Part shown: in pieces, positions 19,411 through 28,854 of the stretch
How positions within the stretch are numbered: the first letter of the stretch is position 1
Layout of the letters: each line of letters opens with the position of its first letter
Source of the DNA: Lysobacteraceae bacterium
GTDB lineage: Bacteria > Pseudomonadota > Gammaproteobacteria > Xanthomonadales > Xanthomonadaceae
Direction: 5' to 3'
Length of the DNA stretch: 64,000 nucleotides
Assembly (NCBI GenBank): GCA_016789405.1
Contig: JAEUPQ010000018.1
Span: 58,050-122,049 of the forward strand
Translations under genes and position numbers: made by a program
The notes under the pieces: generated by a model
The model's input: only the letters and a program-made list of their open reading frames with translations
What the model was told of the DNA's origin: nothing
The model's database searches: none

Positions 19411-20355
19411 ATGACCCGGCCTCGCTCGCAGATCGCACCGCTGCACAGTCCTGGCGCCTTCCACTGCGTCCAGCGCTGTGTGCGGCGTGCGTTCCTTTGC
19501 GGCGTCGACCGATACAGCGGCCAGTCTTTCGAGCATCGCCGGGGATGGATCGAACAACGCATCCGACTCGTCGCCGAATGCTTCGCGGTCGCGATCGACG
19601 CCTATGCGGTCATGAGCAACCACCTGCACCTGGTGCTGCGCATCGAACCGGGCGAAACGCTCCGCTGGACCGAGGACGAGGTTGCCGCACGCTGGGTCCG
19701 CCTGTTTCCGCCGCGCGAGGACAGCGACGCCGCAATCGAGGCCAAGTGCCTGCGCTTGCTGACGGATCCCCAGCGGATCCAGACGCTGCGCGAGCGCCTC
19801 GGCAGCCTGTCCTGGCTGATGCGCTGCCTGGTCGAGCCCATCGCCCGTCGCGCGAATCGCGAGGACGGCTGCAAGGGACGATTCTGGGAGGGTCGCTACA
19901 AATGCCAGGCACTGTGCGACAAGCGTTCGATCCTCGCCGCGATGGCGTATGTCGACCTGAACCCGATCCGCGCCGGCATGGCGGACCGGCTCGAGACTTC
20001 GGCACACACCAGCGCGGCCGAGCGGGCTTCGCAGGCGAAGAAGGATCCGGCGTCGGCAAGCTCACCGCTGAAGCCGGTCGCGGGCAGCCTGAGACCCACC
20101 TTCGACCTCACCGTCGCCGATTATCTGCAAATCCTCGATTGGACCGGGCGGCAGCTCGCACAGGGCAAGCGGGGCCGGATTTCTCCGGATGCGCCCGCCG
20201 TCCTATCGACGATCGATCATGAAGGGACGCGCTGGACCATACGCGTCGCCGCCTTCGGCAGCGGCTGGCACCGCGCCGCCGGCTCGGCGCAGGACCTGAT
20301 GGCCCTGGCCGAGCGGATGGGCCAGCAGTGGCTGGCAGGACTCCGGCTGGCATGA
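19411..20355 (+). CDS. REP-associated tyrosine transposase (RAYT, Y1 family)
   Basis: Single-strand DNA transposase of the IS200/TnpA-REP group, 314 residues. It has the HUH motif in AVMSNHLHLVL (about residues 66-76), a long alpha-helical middle, and YVDLNPIRAG (about 176-185), the usual RAYT signature. RAYTs are generally single-copy domesticated enzymes that mobilise REP palindromes. Downstream is a hairpin (20373-20401) and then a tandem copy of the second half of the gene plus its 3' flank, showing local duplication. The gene looks intact. GGGACACCCAC upstream and its inverse downstream may mark element ends. Confidence 0.9.
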   Translation: MTRPRSQIAPLHSPGAFHCVQRCVRRAFLCGVDRYSGQSFEHRRGWIEQRIRLVAECFAVAIDAYAVMSNHLHLVLRIEPGETLRWTEDEVAARWVRLFPPREDSDAAIEAKCLRLLTDPQRIQTLRERLGSLSWLMRCLVEPIARRANREDGCKGRFWEGRYKCQALCDKRSILAAMAYVDLNPIRAGMADRLETSAHTSAAERASQAKKDPASASSPLKPVAGSLRPTFDLTVADYLQILDWTGRQLAQGKRGRISPDAPAVLSTIDHEGTRWTIRVAAFGSGWHRAAGSAQDLMALAERMGQQWLAGLRLA

Positions 20356-20531
20356 AGCTGGGGTGAAACATCGCTCCCTGCCCTGACACCCGGCAGGGAG
20401 CATGGTGCGTGGGCGATGGTTTTCTGCCGGTGTCCATGCGCCGCACTCAGCCCGGAACAACAGTACAAAAACTCGGCTGCCGACAAGGTTCGCCACGTGA
20501 AAGAAAAGTGGGTGTCCCTTTCTTGCTGCCT
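19835..20531 (+). repeat. 697-bp tandem direct repeat, unit A
   Basis: The 3' half of the RAYT gene plus about 175 bases of 3' flank. It matches 20532-21230 at an offset of 697 bases with scattered substitutions. The junction is at AGCCCATCGCCCG, present at 19835 and 20532. Confidence 0.85.
20373..20401. repeat. Hairpin after the RAYT gene
   Basis: A perfect 10-bp inverted repeat (GCTCCCTGCC / GGCAGGGAGC, 9-base loop) lies 17 bases after the RAYT stop. It may be a terminator or REP-like palindrome; no T-run follows. A second copy with one stem mismatch occurs at 21071-21099. Confidence 0.6.
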
Positions 20532-21230
20532 AGCCCATCGCCCGTCGCGCGAATCGCGAGGACGGCTGCAAGGGACGATTCTGGGAGGGGCGCTACAAAT
20601 GCCAGGCGCTGTGCGACGAGCGGGCGATCCTCGCCGCGATGGCGTATGTCGACCTGAACCCGATCCGCGCCGGCATGGCAGACCGGCTCGAGACTTCGGC
20701 CCACACCAGCGCGGCCGAGCGGGCTTCGCAGGCGAAGAAGGATCCGGCGTCGGCAAGTTCACCGCTGAAGCCGGTTGCGGGCAGCCTGAGACCCACCTTC
20801 GACCTCACCGTCGCCGATTATCTGCAAATCCTCGATTGGACCGGGCGGCAGCTCGTAAAAGGCAAGCGGGGCCGGATTTCTCCGGATGCGCCCGCAGTCC
20901 TCTCGACGATCGATCATGAAGGGACGCGCTGGGCCACGCGCGTCGCCGCCTTCGGCAGCGGCTGGCACCGCGCCGCAGGCTCGGCGCATGACCTGATGGC
21001 CTTGGCTGAGCGGATGGGCCAGCAGTGGCTGGCAGGACTCCGGCTGGCATTGAAGCTGGGATGAAACATCGCTCCCTGACCTGACGCCCGGCAGGGAGCA
21101 TGGTGCGTGGGCGATGGTTCTCTGCCGGTGTCCATGCGCCGCACTCAGCCCGGAACAACAGTGAAGATCTGGGATATCGACAAGGTTCGCCACGTGAAAG
21201 AAAAGTAAGTGGGTGTCCCTGCCCCGCTTG
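20532..21230 (+). repeat. 697-bp tandem direct repeat, unit B
   Basis: Second copy of the RAYT 3' half and flank, including the hairpin and the AAAGAAAAG/GTGGGTGTCCC block. It ends just before the 3' end of the RHS immunity gene. Confidence 0.85.
20535..21064 (+). pseudogene. RAYT transposase remnant (5' half missing)
   Basis: Encodes the C-terminal half of the neighbouring transposase (from IARRANREDGCKGRFWEG through YVDLNPIRAG to the end) without the HUH motif, so it cannot be catalytic. Relative to the full copy it carries several substitutions (for example VKGK for AQGK) and an extra base near the stop that replaces the terminal residue with ALKLG. It can only be translated from the internal ATG at 20639. 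It is best read as debris of a tandem duplication. Confidence 0.85.
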
Positions 21231-21241
21231 CCCCGCTGCCT

Positions 21242-21796
21242 TTACGCATAAGAGGACTCCAAGCGCGCCAAGAATTCCTTGGAATAAACATGCGCGACCG
21301 CACCCTCGCCCTGAACAGCAAGCTTAACTTCTCTAATGCCGAAGAAATAGTTCAACAGTGCACTGCGTGGACCTAGGAAACTAGCATCCACAGAAAATAC
21401 GCTGAAGTCGTTATCTAGGTCGATATGAATCAACCAGTCGATCGCAGCATTTGAGACAACTATTACAGTTCCATCTCCAGCGAACGCTTGCCGTATCTTT
21501 TCAAAAAAAAGGTCAGAAAAATCGCCATCAGCGCAGCCAATAACCCCTGGAGAGCAATTGAAAGAGAACCTATTTCCTGGGAAAATTCCATAAAAAATCT
21601 GATCTGAAAAAATGGATGAATTCCAATCCAAAAGCACAGAAATGAAACCATCCATCGAAACTAAGTCGTTGTCTGAGAAATAGAAATCTTTCCCAGCCCG
21701 CAATACTCGCTCCGGAGTCTTCCTGCCAAAAAAAACTTCATTGGATATCGATTCCAACCAGATCCTGAGCCTTGGATTTTCCGCACCCATGATCAT
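21242..21796 (-). CDS. Putative immunity protein of the RHS toxin
   Basis: A 184-residue soluble acidic protein with no family I recognise. Three facts support immunity: its ATG overlaps the RHS stop in an ATGA, so translation is coupled; it directly follows the toxin tip; and its base composition is far poorer in GC than the rest of the window, matching the lower GC of the toxin tip. No signal peptide or membrane segment is seen, so a cytosolic partner binding the toxin domain is the natural reading. The 3' end abuts the RAYT duplication. Function is inferred from position only. Confidence 0.75.
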   Translation of the reverse strand: MIMGAENPRLRIWLESISNEVFFGRKTPERVLRAGKDFYFSDNDLVSMDGFISVLLDWNSSIFSDQIFYGIFPGNRFSFNCSPGVIGCADGDFSDLFFEKIRQAFAGDGTVIVVSNAAIDWLIHIDLDNDFSVFSVDASFLGPRSALLNYFFGIREVKLAVQGEGAVAHVYSKEFLARLESSYA

Positions 21797-24700
21797 GGCT
21801 CCGAAAACCTAAGCCCGCTCACCCGGCGTTCTTTTCCGTCAATATTTCTGGTGACTTTTGCAGATGGCCCCCCTTCCCCTGAGGTGGATTTTGGATAAAA
21901 ACGAACAGTCACATCACCTTTCGCCATGTGACCAGCACCAGGCGTCGTTCGAGAAGGATGCCATACGTACCCATTTGAAATCATCACTTCCCTTGCTTCA
22001 GCCGCACTCATATTCACAAAAACCTGAGGGGGACTAACCCTAGTGGCACCAGGAACAATACGAATTGCGGTCGATGTTGCCTTAACAGCAAGGCCTGCTG
22101 CTCCCACCTCAGCGACAGGTGACATAGACAATGCGAACAACAGCACCTTAGCTGCATCAACTGTCTGCTGCGGCGCAGTCCTGACTTGGGCTTCTACCTC
22201 AGACTGCAGTGCGGATGTCATGAATTGCTGCTGCTGCCTGCGAGCAGAACCCTCAGCAGGCTTTCCAAACATCAGTTTTTGCAAGCCATCCGGGATGGGG
22301 ATGCTGACGCCTGCAAAGACCAGTCTTCCTTGGGAGTCTCTCTCAAGTTCCAGTCGGCCATCAGGATCCACAAACCGATAAGGACTGTTCGCAGCGTACT
22401 TATACCGATTGAAGTTCGCCCCAGTACCGGAATTCGCCGTAACCGGATCCACACTCAAGAACCTGCCGATCGACTGATCGTAATACCGCTGCTGCATGTA
22501 CGTCAGGCCGGTCGCGCCATCCATGACATGACCGGTGTAGCCGATGCCGCTGTGGTTCGGCTTGCCGATGATCGCGCCCCAGGGCTCGTAGTCCATGCGC
22601 TCGATGACCTGGCCGGCGGCATTGGTCACCGCGACCGGGCTGCCGAGGGCGTCGGTGTGCTGGTACTTGGTCGCCAGCACCGCATTGCTCGGCCAGGCGT
22701 GATCGATGATCGCGACTACGCTTCCTGCGAGGTAGACGTTTTCGTGGGTCTGCTGCGCCGGGCTGGCAGGGTCGCCCCAGTCGCTGGAGAACAGCATCTG
22801 CCCGCCTTGGGTGTACTGCCAGAGCGTGGTCTTGCCATTGGTCGCCGTGGTCTGCACGCGGCGGCCGAGGCCGTCGTAGCGGTAGGCTTCCTTGCCCGTG
22901 GCGCTGCGCAGGCGATTGCCGAAATCGAAGATATAGCCCTGCCCGTTCTTGTTACGCAGGTTGCCCTGTTCGTCGTAGTCGATCGCGACCACCGCCGCGC
23001 CCGCCGTATTGCGGATCATGGTCAGGCGGTTCTGGGCGTCGTAGATGTAGTCGGCGTAGTCCTTCACGCCGGCGAGCTTCCACGATTTGAGATTGTCGAG
23101 GGCATCGTAGGTCATGCGATGCCAGGCATCGCCGCCGAAACTGCCCGAACCTGCGGCGGTCAGGCGATCGAGTTGGTCGTACTGCAGCCAGCGACTGTAC
23201 TGGTCGCCACGCGCAAGATCCCAGATATTGGTGACGTTGCCGTTGTTGTCGTAGTTGTAGGTGTAGTTGCTGACATCGGCGCTGACCACCTGCGAGGGCA
23301 ACTGCCGCGTGTTCTGCGTCATCGTATGCACGATGCCATTGCCGTAGGTGAACTGCTTCAGCGCACCGTTCGGGTAATACTGCGCACCCGTTGCATACGT
23401 GCCGGCCTTGGTCGGCTGCCCCAGCGGATTCGGCGCGTAGTCGACGACAAGACCGGTCGGATAGGTCTGCGTGGACTGATGGCCGTAGCCGTTGTAGGCA
23501 TAACCGATGGACCACGAGTACACGCCAGGTTGCGCCAGTGTCTCGCCGATCAGCAATCGGCGGTTGTTGTAGGCGTAGGTCGTCACGACCGGCGTCGCAT
23601 TGTTGATGTCGTTGTAGGTGGTGACGCTCTCAGGCAGGCCGTCCTTCTTGTAGGTCCAGATCTGGTTGCCCTGACCACCACTCGGGAAAGTCAGATGGGT
23701 GATGCGGTTGCGCGCGTCGTAGGTGCGGGTCGTGACGCGACCGGAGGCAATCGCAGCGCCATGGTCGCAGCTCAGGTAGTTGCCATAAGCCTGTCGATCA
23801 AGACCCGATGCCTGCCACGTCGGGTTGCCCGCTGCGTCGTAGCCCATGACGGTCGCGCCGGTTTCCGGCTCGATGGTCTTGCACAGTTGGGCATTGCCGT
23901 CATACACATAACGCCGCCCTGCCTGCATCGTGCTGGTGGAATTGCGCTGGGTCAGCGCCAGCGGCCAACCGAACTGAGGATGTCGATCGATCGAAACGAC
24001 CTTGCCTTCAGGCTGCTGGCTCAGGATGAGGAAATCGTAGGTCGGCTCATCCCACGCCATGAAGTGGTTCATGGTGACGGCGCCACGCGGGTTGGTCACG
24101 CGTGTCCGCAGATAAGACAAGTACTCCGTGGTCGTGGCGAGAACCGAACCACCTTCGGCATCCTGCTCGACGCGGGTCACGCGACCCAGCGCATCGTAGG
24201 ATGTCCGCGTCCCCGTGTCGCCCGGAATCAGATCCGACGAAGGATAGGACGCAAAGCTGACGCGACCGAGGCTGTCATAGCGCGACTTGGCTGCGCGCAT
24301 CGTGGGATTGATGTTCTGGGTGTCGTACTCGTGCGTGAGCACCGGACGCCACAGCGCATCCATGTAGGCGACAGATGCATGATTGCCAGTCTGCTCGTAG
24401 ACCAACCACTGCCCGGTCAGGATGCCCGGCGGCTTCCAGTCGGCGTCGGTCAGCGGTCGGAAGACGCGCGTCGTATTGTGATAACCGCCGTTCGCGCCGG
24501 CAGGTGCAGAAACCGCATCCCCTGTTGGCTGGACGATGCTGGCCAGACGCCCCATTGCGTCGTAGCCATAGCCGGTAACGGCATCGACCTCATCGGTCAC
24601 CGAAGTGATCCAGCCGTTGTCATCGACGGTCGCCAACTCGGTCGCACCACCTGAGGCCTCGGCCGTTGCGGGGTGCCGGACATGCCTTGGAATGCCACGC

Positions 24701-26997
24701 TTCCAGTCCGACAGCGCGGTGACATTGCCCCTGCCGTCGGTGATGGTCGCGACAGTCCCGTCGAGGTGGTAAGTGATCGTCGCATCGAGTCGGCCGAACT
24801 TGTACATCTTCCAGGGCAGCGCCTGGCTGTTGAACTCGACTTCCGACGATGCCAGCGTGCCACCGGCATGGTCGCGTCCGTTGGGGCCGGACTCCAGCGT
24901 GTACTGCTTGCGATTCTGCCCGAGGACCCAGAGATTGAAGTTGTCGTGATACTCGGTGACATCGGACCGGTGGTTCAGATACCCCATGCTGTTGGTCTTC
25001 AGGACTTGCAGCGGCCGACCGAAGATGTCGTAGCTGGACACCTCCGAGATGAAGGATTCGCCCGATTCCCGGATCTCGGTCGACTTGTGCGGCATCAGTC
25101 GCCCGTGCATCGGATCTGGCGTGAGCGAGTAGCCGTACTGCCTGACGAACGATTGCGGCGCCGTATTGTCACCATCGATGTATGCATGAATGACATGGCG
25201 CATCACCTGGCCGGTTGAGGAGACGACCTGCTCTTCGAGCAGAAGCCCCTCATTGACGCCGTACATCACGCCATAGCGCTTGCGCGACTTGTCACCATTC
25301 GGCAGCGTGATCTCCGTCCAGCGCCCGGCACCGTCAACGCACCCTGGCCCGGAACACGGATCCGGCGCACATGCGGGGCCATATGGCTGTCCGGTCTGAT
25401 GGTCGATCATCCCGCAATAGCCGAACGTCTGATCCTCGTACGCGTATTGGGTGACCAGTGGATTCAACCCAGCCCCGGTCACCTCGACTTTCGCGAGCGA
25501 CAGCACGGGGAAGGCCAGTGCCGCCAGCGGTCGGGCATAACCCTTTACCGGAATTGTCTCGTCAACGATCGGCAAACCCGAGAGCTCAATCTCCAAATAG
25601 TCACTGAAATCGCCGCAGCTGCGCACCTCTCCACCGTTTCGTTCATCCTCATTTCGCCCCGTGATGCATTCCGCAAAATTGATCAGCGCATTACGCATCG
25701 CGAGGTTATGGTAATGCTCATTCAGAGCCCAGTTCCCGACATGCGCATCGTGATCGAAGAAGTCGATCATGCATAGATACGGCACACGATTCCGGAAGAA
25801 GTACTTTCCCGAGAAGTCGAAGCGTGCGCGCGCCCCGCCGGGGTGGGTCACCGTGAACAAGGCTCCGGCTGCGAAGTCCGGATCGACGTCCATCAGCTGG
25901 CATGACTCTTCCGGGCTGAAGTTCTCCAGCGACAGGACTTCTTCCGGATGCTGCGGCCTGGACGCATACGTTCCGAATGGCGTGTACGTCCAGCTGGACC
26001 CATCCGGATTGACGACCGAAGCAAGCTGCCCATTGTTGAACGCGTAGGTCCACTGACGGGCATTGGCCGTCGCGGATATTCCTGAGCCCGTCTGCTGGAC
26101 ATCGATCCGCCTCCCGTCGTTGGCGATCACGGACATCAATCGGCCATTGGACGCGTACTGATAAGTGACGAAATTGCCGAATCGATCCTCGATCCTCGTC
26201 GCCAGCATGAAGATCCGCTTCCTCGGCATCGAGTACGCGATGACCCCAGCTGGCCCCTTGCGCAGAGTCGGCGCCCTGCGCTCGACCGGAAAGTCGAAAT
26301 GGTAGCGGGTGCCGTCGGCAAGATGCAGGACGAAGCCCTCGCCTGCCATGCCGTTCTTCACGGAAGGAAGGCAGGAGACCCGACCCTGCGCCCCGACGAC
26401 CCAACGATATGTACCGTTGCTCGGGTTGGGCAGGTTGCCCGCGTTGCGCATCATGAGATCGTCGAGCACGCCCGGCACGTGCACGCGATAACCATGGAAC
26501 ACCTCTTCCGCGGAAAACAGCGCACCGTCGACCTGAGGCAGGTCACCGAACGAGCAGCGATTGTTTCTACTCGAATGATTCGATGGCGCGACAGTCCAGC
26601 CGTTTGCGCTCGAGAACGTGCCCTCGATGTAGGGCACATCGATGTCCCAGTTCCCCAGTCCACCCAATTCTTCTTCGATGTAGCGGGGCTCGATGGCGAG
26701 CCTGCGCCCGAACCTCACCGGCAATGCACTGTTGCCCGGAAGATCGATGTCGACGTTGACGAACATGGTTTGCCCCGTGGCGTCATTCGTCGAGTTTCCG
26801 AACGCATCGGCGCCCAGAGGCGAAATGGTTTGGGCTGCCTTGATCTTCTCGCCGTATTCCTGGCGGATGGACACTTCCTGCGCGGACACCGACGCGGCAA
26901 GAAGACCAAACCACATCGCCAGGCCGAGAAAGGCGCCATGCTTGATCTGCCCGGAACGCCCACCAGCCGAACACCGGAAGCCAAAAAGAAGTGACAT
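21793..26997 (-). CDS. Secreted RHS-repeat polymorphic toxin
   Basis: RHS/YD-repeat protein of 1734 residues. The ATG at 26997 is chosen because GGAG sits 6 bases upstream; it starts a Sec-like signal peptide ending near AASVSAQ (about residue 40). An N-terminal beta region is followed by many YD-type repeats (GYDAMGRL, YDALGRV, YDGLGRR, YDAQNRL) and the conserved RHS core closure RYKYAANSPYRFVDPDGR at about residue 1548. The last 186 residues are unique: a hydrophobic linker, then a basic about 70-residue tip (GYVWHPSRTTPGAGHMAKGD, KVTRNIDGKERRV) that should be the toxin; I cannot assign its class. No PAAR or VgrG is nearby. It is translationally coupled to the immunity gene. Confidence 0.88.
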   Translation of the reverse strand: MSLLFGFRCSAGGRSGQIKHGAFLGLAMWFGLLAASVSAQEVSIRQEYGEKIKAAQTISPLGADAFGNSTNDATGQTMFVNVDIDLPGNSALPVRFGRRLAIEPRYIEEELGGLGNWDIDVPYIEGTFSSANGWTVAPSNHSSRNNRCSFGDLPQVDGALFSAEEVFHGYRVHVPGVLDDLMMRNAGNLPNPSNGTYRWVVGAQGRVSCLPSVKNGMAGEGFVLHLADGTRYHFDFPVERRAPTLRKGPAGVIAYSMPRKRIFMLATRIEDRFGNFVTYQYASNGRLMSVIANDGRRIDVQQTGSGISATANARQWTYAFNNGQLASVVNPDGSSWTYTPFGTYASRPQHPEEVLSLENFSPEESCQLMDVDPDFAAGALFTVTHPGGARARFDFSGKYFFRNRVPYLCMIDFFDHDAHVGNWALNEHYHNLAMRNALINFAECITGRNEDERNGGEVRSCGDFSDYLEIELSGLPIVDETIPVKGYARPLAALAFPVLSLAKVEVTGAGLNPLVTQYAYEDQTFGYCGMIDHQTGQPYGPACAPDPCSGPGCVDGAGRWTEITLPNGDKSRKRYGVMYGVNEGLLLEEQVVSSTGQVMRHVIHAYIDGDNTAPQSFVRQYGYSLTPDPMHGRLMPHKSTEIRESGESFISEVSSYDIFGRPLQVLKTNSMGYLNHRSDVTEYHDNFNLWVLGQNRKQYTLESGPNGRDHAGGTLASSEVEFNSQALPWKMYKFGRLDATITYHLDGTVATITDGRGNVTALSDWKRGIPRHVRHPATAEASGGATELATVDDNGWITSVTDEVDAVTGYGYDAMGRLASIVQPTGDAVSAPAGANGGYHNTTRVFRPLTDADWKPPGILTGQWLVYEQTGNHASVAYMDALWRPVLTHEYDTQNINPTMRAAKSRYDSLGRVSFASYPSSDLIPGDTGTRTSYDALGRVTRVEQDAEGGSVLATTTEYLSYLRTRVTNPRGAVTMNHFMAWDEPTYDFLILSQQPEGKVVSIDRHPQFGWPLALTQRNSTSTMQAGRRYVYDGNAQLCKTIEPETGATVMGYDAAGNPTWQASGLDRQAYGNYLSCDHGAAIASGRVTTRTYDARNRITHLTFPSGGQGNQIWTYKKDGLPESVTTYNDINNATPVVTTYAYNNRRLLIGETLAQPGVYSWSIGYAYNGYGHQSTQTYPTGLVVDYAPNPLGQPTKAGTYATGAQYYPNGALKQFTYGNGIVHTMTQNTRQLPSQVVSADVSNYTYNYDNNGNVTNIWDLARGDQYSRWLQYDQLDRLTAAGSGSFGGDAWHRMTYDALDNLKSWKLAGVKDYADYIYDAQNRLTMIRNTAGAAVVAIDYDEQGNLRNKNGQGYIFDFGNRLRSATGKEAYRYDGLGRRVQTTATNGKTTLWQYTQGGQMLFSSDWGDPASPAQQTHENVYLAGSVVAIIDHAWPSNAVLATKYQHTDALGSPVAVTNAAGQVIERMDYEPWGAIIGKPNHSGIGYTGHVMDGATGLTYMQQRYYDQSIGRFLSVDPVTANSGTGANFNRYKYAANSPYRFVDPDGRLELERDSQGRLVFAGVSIPIPDGLQKLMFGKPAEGSARRQQQQFMTSALQSEVEAQVRTAPQQTVDAAKVLLFALSMSPVAEVGAAGLAVKATSTAIRIVPGATRVSPPQVFVNMSAAEAREVMISNGYVWHPSRTTPGAGHMAKGDVTVRFYPKSTSGEGGPSAKVTRNIDGKERRVSGLRFSEP

Positions 26998-27386
26998 CAC
27001 TTGCTCCATGCAAGAATCGAAATTGTGTGATCTGCGCCGAAAACATGGCGGAGTGAGAACGGCGCGGCCCATCGAAGGCATCGCATTCAACCCGGCGCTC
27101 TTGCTTCGGCGCCCCGTGCGCCCCTCAACCTGACCCATCAAACCCCGAGCCGCGAATTACGTACACGGCGAAATCAGCTACCTCAGTGCCGACCGTCCCA
27201 CCAAGAGCGGCAGGAGATGATGCCCAAAAAAAGAATACATCCTTGCGCCGATGGCACGAAGAGGGCGCCGGCAACTTGCCATGCCTGTTGGCTGGCGCCA
27301 TGTCCTCTGATCCGTGCCTCGCCGTCAGGGCAACAAGCCGACGCAGAGCCTGTGCGTCATTCGCTACAGGCCCTGCGGGTAGAGCA
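26998..27386. other. 389-bp gap
   Basis: It separates the lipoprotein stop from the RHS start, both on minus. It must hold the RHS promoter; no convincing -10/-35 pair, terminator or gene was found. Confidence 0.4.
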
Positions 27387-27944
27387 TTATTTCAGATCGA
27401 TGCGACGGCCATTGTCGCAAGATCCCAGTCCTTCGGCGTTCTTGAACACCAGGTACAGATGGTAGTTTCCGGCCGGAACATCGGATGCATCGATCGCGAG
27501 TTCGAAACCGGCTGCAGCGCCATTCGCGGCGACATCATCCCGATTGATCGTCAATTGGACAGGTTGCTGCCAGATCTGGGCCTTGTCGGCGGATTCGATT
27601 CTGAGTGCAGGATCGATGATTGCCGCACCATCGGTCCCAGACTTCATCCAACCGGTGAACTTGAGCTTCGATTTGTCTCCAACAGGCAGCGATTCACCGG
27701 CAAAGGGCTGCTCGGCTGCAGACTCGATGTTGCATTCACCTGCAACGACGAGTGCCTGGTCCTTTGCGGCAGCATCAAGCAAGGCGATTCTGGGCAGCAC
27801 GGGAGCAGCCGCGACCGGCGCCTCTGCGACCGCAGCAGTCTCAGCGGGCTGCTGCGTCGCGGGCGCAGGCTGCTGCGGTTCCGAGCACGCAGACAACACG
27901 AGCACGAATGCGGCAGGGGCCAGAAGATGTGACAGAATTTTCAT
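27387..27944 (-). CDS. Hypothetical lipoprotein
   Basis: A 185-residue envelope lipoprotein. The ATG at 27944 follows AAGGAGT by 8 bases. The N-terminus is a lipoprotein signal with lipobox LSAC at about residue 20, then an Ala/Pro/Gln-rich linker, then a small predicted beta domain with two cysteines (GECNIES, GLGSCDNGRR) that could pair. I do not recognise the family. It sits alone between the polysaccharide operon and the RHS gene, with no overlap to either. Confidence 0.75.
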   Translation of the reverse strand: MKILSHLLAPAAFVLVLSACSEPQQPAPATQQPAETAAVAEAPVAAAPVLPRIALLDAAAKDQALVVAGECNIESAAEQPFAGESLPVGDKSKLKFTGWMKSGTDGAAIIDPALRIESADKAQIWQQPVQLTINRDDVAANGAAAGFELAIDASDVPAGNYHLYLVFKNAEGLGSCDNGRRIDLK

Positions 27945-28086
27945 GATTTCAGACTCCTTATTCCATATCAGGCATGCCGCCTGGCGGTGATGTGAATTCA
28001 ACTATATTGCCGGGCGATTTCGTGCGCCGAATTGACCCTGTGGGCCCTCACTGGACGAAGATCTCCGCGGCTGGGATCGACAACCG

Positions 28087-28854
28087 TCACCTCACGTAGA
28101 CCTTTTTCTTGCGAAGAATATAGACCTCGTTCTTGTAACCCATGGCTGCGCTGCCGCGAGACTGGTAGCGCCTCACTTCAACGTCGAACCCGGTCGCACG
28201 CTGGATCAGCAGCGGCAGGTCGTATCCGTACCGCCAGGTCACCAGCGCGCCATCCTCCGGCCGCTGCGGGTTGCCATGGTACTCGGGCTCGCCAACGATG
28301 CGGAGCCCGTCGGGCTCCTGGAAAGCCACCTGCTCACTATAGAAGCGCTCCTGCTCAGTTGGCGCCGTGAAGATGCACAACCCTTCCGGCTTGAGCGTGC
28401 GTTCGATTTCGCGAAGCGCCTGGAATGGGTCGAACAGGTGTTCCATGACGTCCAGATGAAGCACAAGATCGAAGGTCTCGTCTGCAAATGTCTGGTGCTC
28501 CAGGTCTTCGTTGCGAACATCGCCGACCATTTCGCCGAATGCCACGCCCGGGAAATAGCCGCTTCGCAGGTAACTGTCGCAGTGATCGCGCATCCACAGC
28601 GCCAGCCCACGCATCACAGGGGCAGCCTCATGGATCGCCAATCCACGAATCCGTTCACGTCCGACGATCGAGAACACCGCATCGGCAATCGCACGCTCTC
28701 GCGTCACGCAGCCATAGAGTTCGCATTCCGGTGACGACATGCCGTCTCGGCACCACCAGAAGTCGTCGTTGCAGACAAACTCGCGGACCTGGTCGCAGAT
28801 CGGGCACAGCGACAGGAATCGTTCTGCGTCGACAGCGGGTTTCACCTCGCTCAT
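28087..28854 (-). CDS. SAM-dependent methyltransferase with N-terminal zinc ribbon
   Basis: A 255-residue class I methyltransferase. An N-terminal CPIC / WWCRDG / SPEC cysteine cluster (residues about 17-45) suggests a zinc ribbon, as in methyltransferases acting on nucleotide sugars or glycans. The Rossmann part has LVLHLDVMEHLFDPFQAL (motif II-like) and ERTLKPEGLCIFTAP. The glycine-rich motif I is weak in the visible sequence. Its ATG overlaps the stop of the PhyH gene by ATGA, so it is the last gene of the glycan operon. It probably decorates the polysaccharide or its precursor; the acceptor is unknown. Confidence 0.85.
   Translation of the reverse strand: MSEVKPAVDAERFLSLCPICDQVREFVCNDDFWWCRDGMSSPECELYGCVTRERAIADAVFSIVGRERIRGLAIHEAAPVMRGLALWMRDHCDSYLRSGYFPGVAFGEMVGDVRNEDLEHQTFADETFDLVLHLDVMEHLFDPFQALREIERTLKPEGLCIFTAPTEQERFYSEQVAFQEPDGLRIVGEPEYHGNPQRPEDGALVTWRYGYDLPLLIQRATGFDVEVRRYQSRGSAAMGYKNEVYILRKKKVYVR

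Noticed and set aside
20373..21099. The two hairpins after the RAYT copies as REPs of the same kind as at 44639
   Set aside because: They lack the GTAG head and have a different stem sequence, so they were not merged with that REP.
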